From positions 41,464 to 46,935 of the forward strand of contig MGQN01000046.1 in assembly GCA_001797845.1 (NCBI GenBank): a DNA stretch of 5,472 bases, written 5' to 3'. The stretch is from Deltaproteobacteria bacterium RBG_16_44_11 (GTDB lineage Bacteria > Desulfobacterota > Syntrophia > Syntrophales > Smithellaceae). Both the position numbers and the translations under genes were made by a program. Under the pieces are notes generated by a model that was not told where the DNA came from, ran no database searches, and saw nothing but the letters and a program-made list of their open reading frames with translations. Shown here in pieces: positions 1-4,717 of this stretch. How positions within the stretch are numbered: the stretch's first letter is position 1; the number at the start of each line of letters is the position of its first letter.

Positions 1-506
1 GCAGAATCGACATCCTGGTAAATAATGCCGCCACTAATCCCTCCATGGCTTCTGCTCTGGATATAGACGATCGAGCGTGGGATTCGATTATGAACCTTAA
101 CCTTAAAGGGCTATTCTTCTTAAGCCAGGCAGTAGCGAAAATCATGAAGGAAAAAGGCGGAGGAAAAATTATCAACATTGCCTCTATCGCCGGAATTTCC
201 CCCGACATATTACCGGTTTACTCTATCAGCAAAGCCGGTGTCATTATGGCCACAAAAGTGATGGCTCAGCAATGGGCTCCATACAATATCCGGGCAAATA
301 CCGTGGCTCCCGGCCTGACAAAAACAAAATTCAGCGAAGCCCTTTGGGGGAACCCTGACATTCTCAACTTTGCGATGAGCAGAACTCCGCTGGCCAGGCC
401 GGCCGAACCGGAAGAAATGGTCGGGGCCATAATCTTTTTGGCATCTGATGCTTCAAGTTACGTCACCGGGCAGGTTATTGCGGTAGACGGTGGGGTTACT
501 ATTTAA
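1..506 (+). CDS. Short-chain dehydrogenase/reductase (SDR), 5' truncated by window edge
   Basis: This is an NAD(P)-dependent oxidoreductase of the classical SDR family, presumed cytoplasmic. The first whole codon is at position 3 and 167 residues are visible. A classical SDR is about 250 residues, so roughly the first 85, including the TGxxxGIG nucleotide-binding loop, lie outside the window. Visible landmarks are the NNAA motif right at the edge (classical NNAG), the active-site Asn region (MNLNLKG), the catalytic Ser in IINIAS (codon 183-185), and the YxxxK pair in YSISK (Tyr codon 219-221, Lys 231-233). After these come the NTVAPG loop and the C-terminal YVTGQVIAVDGG signature. The segment KTKFSEALW after the PG motif resembles DHRS4-like SDRs and 3-oxoacyl-ACP reductase relatives. 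The substrate cannot be told from sequence. It probably shares a transcript with the DUF169 gene that starts 26 bases downstream. Confidence 0.93.
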   Translation, partial: RIDILVNNAATNPSMASALDIDDRAWDSIMNLNLKGLFFLSQAVAKIMKEKGGGKIINIASIAGISPDILPVYSISKAGVIMATKVMAQQWAPYNIRANTVAPGLTKTKFSEALWGNPDILNFAMSRTPLARPAEPEEMVGAIIFLASDASSYVTGQVIAVDGGVTI

Positions 507-520
507 CTTTTATAAAAGAG

Positions 521-527
521 AAAGGAG
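521..527 (+). promoter_or_regulatory. Strong Shine-Dalgarno of the DUF169 gene
   Basis: AAAGGAG lies five bases upstream of the ATG at 533. It fixes the start of the DUF169 gene and suggests efficient independent initiation within the SDR-DUF169 transcript. No promoter or hairpin is evident in the 26 bases between the two genes. Confidence 0.8.
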
Positions 528-532
528 ATAAT

Positions 533-1300
533 ATGGCAGTGTGGGCGAAAATAGCCGATGAGTTTAAAACTTTATTGAAGCTCAGAACGGAACCGGTCGC
601 ATTCAGGAGACTGGAAAAAGCCGAAGAATTGGATAAAATTAAAAACGTAGTTCGCGTAAACCGGGGATTCACCTATTGCCAGGTTCCATTTCTGGTAAGA
701 GTGCTGGGGCAAACCGTGGGAATTACCAAGCAGGATCCTATCGGCGTCCGCTGTACCCGTCTCCATGGTTTGCGCCAAGCATCAGAAAAAAGCATGCAGG
801 CTGAAGCGGAAATGCTCTCACATACCTGGTTTGGTTCGCCGGAAGATGCTTTAAAACAGCAACGCGAAACACCGCGCCTTCCTGTCGGGGAAGCCATCGT
901 CACTGCTCCCCTTTATAAAGAAAAGTTTGAACCGGAAGTCGTCTCTATCTACGGCAATCCTGCTCAGATTATGATGATCCTGTGCGGATTGCAAAAAGAA
1001 AAATATGAACGCTTCCAGTTCTTTTTTATTGGGGAGGGCGCGTGCGCCGATTCGCTGGCTCAGTGCTATGTCACCGGAAAACCGGCACTCGCGATTCCTT
1101 GTTTTGGCGAAAGATCAATGGGACAGGTTGCGGATGATGAAATTGTCGTCGCTTTGCCGCCGGGAGAACTGGAGCGGGCTATCTCCGGAATGCAAAAACT
1201 GGCTAAAATAGGTTTCAAATATCCTATCTCTTCCATCGGAGGACTGGCCGATCCAACGCCCGTTCTGGCCCAGTTTTATCCCGCTCAGGATAAAAAATGA
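533..1300 (+). CDS. DUF169 family protein
   Basis: This 255-residue protein without signal peptide or membrane segment matches what I know of the DUF169 family (COG2043), found mostly in anaerobic bacteria and archaea and lacking an established biochemical function. Supporting features are the N-terminal LRTEPVAF segment (residues 17-24), the central GNPAQIMMILCGL block (141-153), the GEGACADSLA block (168-176) and the PCFGERS block (189-195), followed by an acidic DDE and VALPPGEL (201-213). The protein has six cysteines (49, 74, 151, 171, 178, 190), several inside the most conserved-looking blocks. That would fit metal, cofactor or redox chemistry, but this is inference. The start is secured by a strong ribosome-binding site. 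It is probably cotranscribed with the upstream SDR, which may point to a shared redox pathway. The stop is a TGA, and 93 bases separate it from the next gene. Confidence 0.88.
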   Translation: MAVWAKIADEFKTLLKLRTEPVAFRRLEKAEELDKIKNVVRVNRGFTYCQVPFLVRVLGQTVGITKQDPIGVRCTRLHGLRQASEKSMQAEAEMLSHTWFGSPEDALKQQRETPRLPVGEAIVTAPLYKEKFEPEVVSIYGNPAQIMMILCGLQKEKYERFQFFFIGEGACADSLAQCYVTGKPALAIPCFGERSMGQVADDEIVVALPPGELERAISGMQKLAKIGFKYPISSIGGLADPTPVLAQFYPAQDKK

Positions 1301-1332
1301 TCAGCAAATTGTTGTGCAAACATTATATCTTG

Positions 1333-1375
1333 CGGTAATTTTAGCTTTTAAATAATACTTGAACTAAAATTGCCG
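1333..1375. repeat. 12-bp inverted repeat overlapping the transglycosylase promoter
   Basis: The arms CGGTAATTTTAG (1333-1344) and CTAAAATTGCCG (1364-1375) are complementary over 12 positions, with a single T:G mismatch (a wobble in RNA), around a 19-base AT-rich loop. The right arm covers the end of the -35 box and half of the spacer. The position suits a repressor or activator operator. As RNA it could be a weak 3' hairpin for the SDR-DUF169 transcript, but no T tract follows, so a classic intrinsic terminator is unlikely. Confidence 0.55.
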
Positions 1376-1387
1376 ATAAAGTATAAT
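1359..1387 (+). promoter_or_regulatory. Sigma70-type promoter of the lytic transglycosylase gene
   Basis: A TTGAAC -35 box (1359-1364, four of six consensus bases) and a perfect TATAAT -10 box (1382-1387) are separated by the ideal 17 bases. Six to seven bases past the -10 box lies position 1393-1394, so transcription would begin at or beside the A of the ATG at 1394. The 12-bp inverted repeat overlaps the -35 box and spacer. It is a prediction from sequence only, in an AT-rich region where chance TATAAT matches occur. Confidence 0.6.
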
Positions 1388-1393
1388 GTAAAC

Positions 1394-2017
1394 ATGCAAA
1401 ATGACGATAACATATCGGGGATAAAGCATGGTGTAGTTTTATTCATCCCGGTTTTTATTACGGTTTTAGCTGTTTTAACGATTATAACAACAAAAACCGT
1501 TTATGCCGATATTTACAAATATGTTGATGATGACGGCGTTTTACATTTAACTAACGTCCCTTCTATTCCTCATGCCAAGTATGTTCTAATACTTAAAGAG
1601 AAGCGCATTCTTTTCCAGTCGAATATAGATGTAAATAAATACGATCATATTATTTCTAAAGCCGCCAGAAAGTTTAAAGTCGATTCTGCCTTAATTAAAG
1701 CAATCATTAAAGCGGAATCCAACTTTAATCATGAGGCCGTTTCACCGGTAGGGGCACGGGGCTTGATGCAATTAATGCCGGCAACGGCGTACGCGCTGCA
1801 AGTGGACAATGTTTTTCATCCGGAAAATAATATTGAAGGCGGAGTTCGTTATCTGCGTTATCTCCTTAATACCTACAGGGGTAATTTGCAACTTACCCTT
1901 GCCGCTTATAACGCCGGCGAAACAGCTGTGGCCAAATATAACAACAGCGTACCGCCTTTCCGCGAAACTCAAAACTACATCAGACGTGTTATGAGTTATT
2001 ACGAGTCATTTAAATAA
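1394..2017 (+). CDS. Secreted lytic transglycosylase, DUF4124-SLT domain type
   Basis: This 207-residue enzyme is predicted to cleave the MurNAc-GlcNAc bond of peptidoglycan in the periplasm, leaving 1,6-anhydro-MurNAc ends. A hydrophobic segment (residues about 14-33) ends in VYA, a good signal peptidase I site after residue 38. There is no lipobox cysteine. A DUF4124-like stretch follows (DIYKYVDDDGVLHLTNV, 39-55), then a lysozyme-like SLT domain. That domain holds the catalytic Glu108 in KAESNFN, the GARGLMQLMPATA block (120-132) and the AAYNAGETAVAKY block (170-182). The ATG at 1394 was chosen over an in-frame TTG at 1370 because the TTG lies inside the promoter spacer and inverted repeat. 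No other ATG, GTG or TTG is in frame before the signal peptide. No Shine-Dalgarno precedes the ATG, consistent with a leaderless mRNA. It ends 5 bases from the convergent operon. The physiological role (wall turnover or secretion/pilus assembly) is unknown. Confidence 0.9.
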   Translation: MQNDDNISGIKHGVVLFIPVFITVLAVLTIITTKTVYADIYKYVDDDGVLHLTNVPSIPHAKYVLILKEKRILFQSNIDVNKYDHIISKAARKFKVDSALIKAIIKAESNFNHEAVSPVGARGLMQLMPATAYALQVDNVFHPENNIEGGVRYLRYLLNTYRGNLQLTLAAYNAGETAVAKYNNSVPPFRETQNYIRRVMSYYESFK

Positions 2018-2022
2018 CAATT

Positions 2023-2586
2023 TTATCTTTTTTGATTTTCTACATACAGATATTTACGGAACTTTTCTAATTTTTTTTCTTTAATACCTTTTATCGACAT
2101 CAACTGTTCAATGGCGCGAAATCGTCCTAATTTTGCGCGCAACTCCAGTATTTTTTTTGCCGTTACTTCGCCAATTCCGCTTATTAACATCAACTCGCTT
2201 TCCGTTGCCTTGTTAATATCAAGCCGCAACCCCAGAGACAGCTTCTTGGCCGCATTCATTTCGGAAATGGCAACAGTGCCGTTTTCCGCAGCGGCGTTGA
2301 TTATTATTTGCATCCCGTTTTTGAGGGGGAAATCTTTTTTCGAAAATTCTATGCCTCCGGTTGATGCCAATAATTGCCGGGCGGAAGTTTCAGGACGAAC
2401 AAAATAAATTCCTTTAATCTTATCTTTTTCTACTATTTCTATGGCGAGATAATCGCTGAATTGATCGGTTAAGGCAGGAGCTTTATAGCTGATAAACAAG
2501 CTGTAAAAAAAACTGAAAAAGGGAATAATCGCCAGAGTTAAGCATAAAGCGATTAGTCCCTTTATTTGACCCTCGGAAATATTCAT
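2023..2586 (-). CDS. Membrane-anchored ComEA-like helix-hairpin-helix protein
   Basis: This 187-residue protein has one N-terminal hydrophobic helix (about residues 9-33), with no obvious cleavage site, so it is probably an inner-membrane anchor with the rest outside the cytoplasm. Residues about 59-97 (VRPETSARQLLASTGGI ... LKNGMQIII) resemble a degenerate SLBB/beta-grasp domain as found in ComEA proteins. The C-terminal part (122-182) is a clear ComEA-type double helix-hairpin-helix: LDINKATESEL leads into hairpin SGIGE (136-140), and a second hairpin KGIKE follows (166-170). In the family this domain binds double-stranded DNA without sequence specificity, and ComEA is the periplasmic DNA receptor in natural transformation. 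A DNA-uptake role is inferred by similarity; other HhH proteins do different jobs. It is last in the operon, starting 4 bases after the lysC stop without a clear Shine-Dalgarno, so translation is probably coupled to lysC. Confidence 0.82.
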   Translation of the reverse strand: MNISEGQIKGLIALCLTLAIIPFFSFFYSLFISYKAPALTDQFSDYLAIEIVEKDKIKGIYFVRPETSARQLLASTGGIEFSKKDFPLKNGMQIIINAAAENGTVAISEMNAAKKLSLGLRLDINKATESELMLISGIGEVTAKKILELRAKLGRFRAIEQLMSIKGIKEKKLEKFRKYLYVENQKR

Positions 2587-2590
2587 GAAG

Positions 2591-3811
2591 TTATTTTTTC
2601 TTTTCTAAACCGAAAGCGTCATGAAGAACCGTCACGGCAAGCTCCGTATACTTCCTTTGGATAACACAGGATATTTTAATTTCCGAGGTGCTGATCATCA
2701 TAATATTGACGCCTTCATTGGCCAGGGTGGTAAACATCTTCGCCGCCACGCCGGAATGACTCGCCATACCTACGCCAATTACGGATACTTTGGCTACCTG
2801 ATCGTCGACTTCAACTTTTTTCGCCCCAACCGCTTTGGCCGTAGCCTCGACTATCTTTTGCGCTTCCTTTAAATCCTTTTTGGAAACCGTAAAGGTCAAA
2901 TCGGTAAATCCTTCCAGGCTGGCGTTTTGAATAATCATATCCACATTGATATTATTATCTGATAATGGTGAAAATAACGCGGCGGCCACTCCCGGTTTAT
3001 CCGGAACATGAACCACCGTAATTTTAGCCTGGTCACGATCATAGGTTATCCCCGAAACTATTTCTCTTTCCATATCCTTATCCTCCTTAGTCACAAGCGT
3101 TCCTCCTTGATCAGAAAAGGTTGATTTCACATAAACATGAACATCATATTTTTTAGCCATTTCCACGGAACGGGGCTGTAAAACCTTCGCGCCCGTTATG
3201 GCCATTTCCAGCATTTCGTCATAAGATATTTTATCCAGTCTCCTGGCTTTATTGCAGATATTCGGATCTGTCGTATAGACACCATCCACATCGGTATAAA
3301 TGTCGCAATGATCCGCTTTTAGCGCCGCGGCTAGCGCTACTGCGCTCGTATCGGAGCCGCCGCGTCCGAGAGTGGTAATATTATTATCATCGTCCACACC
3401 CTGAAACCCGGCAACAACAACGATGGCGCCTTTTTTTAATTCCTTCCGGATAGCTTCAGTATCTATATGCTTTATCCTGGCTTTTTTATAGGCCTTATCC
3501 GTTTTTATTTGAACCTGAAAACCTAAAAAAGATTTTGCGCGATACCCCATCGAGTTTAAAACTATCGCCAGCAGTGTTACAGTAACCTGTTCACCCGTGG
3601 ATATTAAAGAATCATATTCCCTTTCATCGGGCGATTCGGAAGCGCTATGAGCCAGAGCGATAAGCCGGTCCGTTTCACCGGCCATTGCCGATAAAACAAC
3701 AATAACATCATGCCCGGCTTTTTTTTCGCGAATTATTTTTTGGACAACATTTTTAATTTTTTTGATATTCGCGACCGATGTTCCGCCGAATTTCTGAACA
3801 ACTAAAGCCAT
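2591..3811 (-). CDS. lysC: Aspartate kinase (aspartokinase)
   Basis: This enzyme phosphorylates L-aspartate to 4-aspartyl phosphate, the committed step to lysine, threonine, methionine and diaminopimelate. The 406-residue length fits the monofunctional class with two C-terminal ACT domains. The kinase domain (1 to about 230) shows KFGGTSV (7-13), a Ser-Thr-Gly-Glu block (71-74), GRGGSDTSA (149-157) and the TDVDGVYTTDP nucleotide-site block (173-183). The first ACT domain begins near residue 262 (KITVVHVPDKPGVAA) and the second near 341 (KVSVIGVGMASHSGVAA). The latter contains ISTSEIKIS (373-381), typical of the effector site where lysine and/or threonine act. The start is supported by GGAGGT at 3826-3821, nine bases upstream, inside the end of tsaE. 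Only two bases separate the genes. Two internal start sites at codons 240 and 247 suggest that a regulatory beta subunit is also made. Confidence 0.97.
   Translation of the reverse strand: MALVVQKFGGTSVANIKKIKNVVQKIIREKKAGHDVIVVLSAMAGETDRLIALAHSASESPDEREYDSLISTGEQVTVTLLAIVLNSMGYRAKSFLGFQVQIKTDKAYKKARIKHIDTEAIRKELKKGAIVVVAGFQGVDDDNNITTLGRGGSDTSAVALAAALKADHCDIYTDVDGVYTTDPNICNKARRLDKISYDEMLEMAITGAKVLQPRSVEMAKKYDVHVYVKSTFSDQGGTLVTKEDKDMEREIVSGITYDRDQAKITVVHVPDKPGVAAALFSPLSDNNINVDMIIQNASLEGFTDLTFTVSKKDLKEAQKIVEATAKAVGAKKVEVDDQVAKVSVIGVGMASHSGVAAKMFTTLANEGVNIMMISTSEIKISCVIQRKYTELAVTVLHDAFGLEKKK
3071..3108 (-). promoter_or_regulatory. Tandem internal translation starts in lysC (aspartokinase beta subunit)
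   Basis: On the coding strand, AAGGAGG (3108-3102) is followed after 7 bases by an in-frame GTG (3094-3092, codon 240). A second AAGGAGG (3088-3082) is followed after 8 bases by an in-frame ATG (3073-3071, codon 247). Both lie at the border between the kinase and ACT domains and would give proteins of 167 or 160 residues consisting of just the two ACT domains. Bacillus subtilis aspartokinase II, Corynebacterium glutamicum and Thermus are known to make a beta subunit this way and to assemble alpha2beta2 enzymes. Use of these sites here is inferred. Confidence 0.7.
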
Positions 3812-3813
3812 TT

Positions 3814-4302
3814 TTAACCAACCTCCATTCCCATATCTATTGCCAATTCTTTCAGTCTTTTTTTTGGTCCCTGAATATTAATTTTACGGCTGTTTTCATC
3901 AACATATTCAAATTTTATAAAAAAAGCGCTCGGCGGGAGAATATCGGCAATTTTTTCCGCCCACTCGATAACAACAACACCTTCTCCGGAAAAATACTCT
4001 TCATATCCTAAATCTTCGAACTCGGAATAACCATTCAGGCGATAAAGATCAAAGTGATAAAGATTGCACCTGGCTTTATATTCATTAATCAATGTAAACG
4101 TCGGGCTGGTAATTTGATAGTTTTCGCTTACTCCCAACCCTCGCGCCAGCCCGGCTGTAAAACAAGTTTTGCCTGAACCAAGTTCACCGGATAGTGCCAG
4201 GATATCGCCTTTTTTTAACTTTGAACCAAGAAGTCGCGCTACCTCTATAGTTTTATTCGCGTTAGGGGATAATATTTCAATCTTCGCCTTTTCTCTGTTC
4301 AT
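3814..4302 (-). CDS. tsaE: tRNA N6-threonylcarbamoyladenosine (t6A) synthesis ATPase TsaE
   Basis: TsaE is the P-loop ATPase that works with TsaB and TsaD to transfer threonylcarbamoyl to A37 of ANN-decoding tRNAs in the cytoplasm. The 162-residue length is normal for the family (formerly YjeE). Visible motifs are the Walker A loop GELGSGKT (39-46), the SPTFTL segment (66-71) that acts as switch, the HFDLYRL signature (83-89), and the Walker B-like VVVIEWAEK (109-117) with the family's conserved Glu-Trp. The ATG at 4302 is the only plausible start. It has no clear Shine-Dalgarno and overlaps, in an ATGA arrangement, the stop of a seven-codon mini-frame following acpS, so reinitiation is possible. 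The acpS-nnrD-tsaE order is common in other bacteria, but nnrD is absent between the genes here. Confidence 0.95.
   Translation of the reverse strand: MNREKAKIEILSPNANKTIEVARLLGSKLKKGDILALSGELGSGKTCFTAGLARGLGVSENYQITSPTFTLINEYKARCNLYHFDLYRLNGYSEFEDLGYEEYFSGEGVVVIEWAEKIADILPPSAFFIKFEYVDENSRKINIQGPKKRLKELAIDMGMEVG
3821..3826 (-). promoter_or_regulatory. Shine-Dalgarno of lysC, inside the tsaE 3' end
   Basis: GGAGGT lies nine bases upstream of the lysC ATG and within the last codons of tsaE (coding for EVG). Ribosomes finishing tsaE would run over it, so lysC can be initiated both by coupling and independently. Confidence 0.7.
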
Positions 4303-4322
4303 GAAGAGTGATGGTATTCCAT
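4299..4322 (-). other. Possible seven-codon coupling mini-ORF before tsaE
   Basis: An ATG three bases after the acpS stop opens a frame reading MEYHHSS. Its TGA overlaps the tsaE ATG by the four bases ATGA. There is no strong Shine-Dalgarno for it. It may relay terminating acpS ribosomes to tsaE, which lacks its own ribosome-binding site, but a frame this short is readily produced by chance. Confidence 0.2.
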
Positions 4323-4325
4323 CTT

Positions 4326-4706
4326 TTATTTTTTTTCCAATATTACAAAAGCAGTAGCGTATTTTTTAGTATGTGTCAAACTCAAGTGAACCTTCGTAAT
4401 TTTTTGTTTTTCCATTTGTGCTTTTGCTCCGCCCCACAGGGCAAGATCGGGTTTCCCTTTGATATCGCGCGCAACTTCTATTTCTCTCAATTTCACGCCC
4501 ATCCCCAGACCGATACCTAAAGCTTTTAAGAAAGATTCTTTCGCCGCGAACCTGGCCGCGTAATGTATCTGGGCTTGAATGTGTTTGCTGCAATATTCCA
4601 CTTCTTTAGCCGAAAAGACTCTTGATAAAAATTTTTCCCCCCATTTTCCGATAATCTTTCCGATACGTTCGTTTTCTACCAGGTCTATCCCAATCCCATA
4701 AATCAT
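4326..4706 (-). CDS. acpS: Holo-[acyl-carrier-protein] synthase AcpS
   Basis: AcpS transfers the 4'-phosphopantetheine arm from coenzyme A to the serine of apo-ACP, activating the carrier for fatty acid synthesis. At 126 residues it has the normal size of the trimeric bacterial AcpS. The Mg-binding motif GIGIDLVEN (4-12) carries Asp8, and RFAAKESFLKAL (52-63) carries the second metal ligand Glu57 and the conserved Lys. FSAKEVEYC (31-39) and the C-terminal HLSLTHTKKYATAFVILE complete the family pattern. The start is supported by an AAGG directly after the folP stop, seven bases from the ATG; only 11 bases separate the two genes. The usual neighbours glmM/pdxJ (upstream) and nnrD (downstream) are not here. 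Confidence 0.96.
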   Translation of the reverse strand: MIYGIGIDLVENERIGKIIGKWGEKFLSRVFSAKEVEYCSKHIQAQIHYAARFAAKESFLKALGIGLGMGVKLREIEVARDIKGKPDLALWGGAKAQMEKQKITKVHLSLTHTKKYATAFVILEKK

Positions 4707-4717
4707 TGTTTTGCCTT

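Noticed and set aside
1301..1358. An intrinsic terminator for the SDR-DUF169 transcript
   Set aside because: The only hairpin nearby (1333-1375) has an AT-rich stem, a 19-base loop and no T tract after it, and its right arm overlaps the next promoter.
1370..1393. TTG at 1370 as the start of the transglycosylase, adding eight residues
   Set aside because: The codon sits in the promoter spacer and in the inverted-repeat arm, and it has no Shine-Dalgarno. The ATG at 1394 keeps the whole signal peptide. It would become plausible if transcription starts upstream of 1370.
2151..2158. A8 runs on the coding strand (also at 2071-2078 and 3858-3865) as programmed frameshift sites
   Set aside because: In each case the reading frame continues normally with family-typical sequence on both sides, and no overlapping extension frame or stimulatory hairpin stands out.
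2111..2407. A 98-codon open frame on the plus strand inside the ComEA-like gene
   Set aside because: It is antisense to a recognisable HhH protein and its translation shows no motif. It is a shadow of the minus-strand codon pattern.
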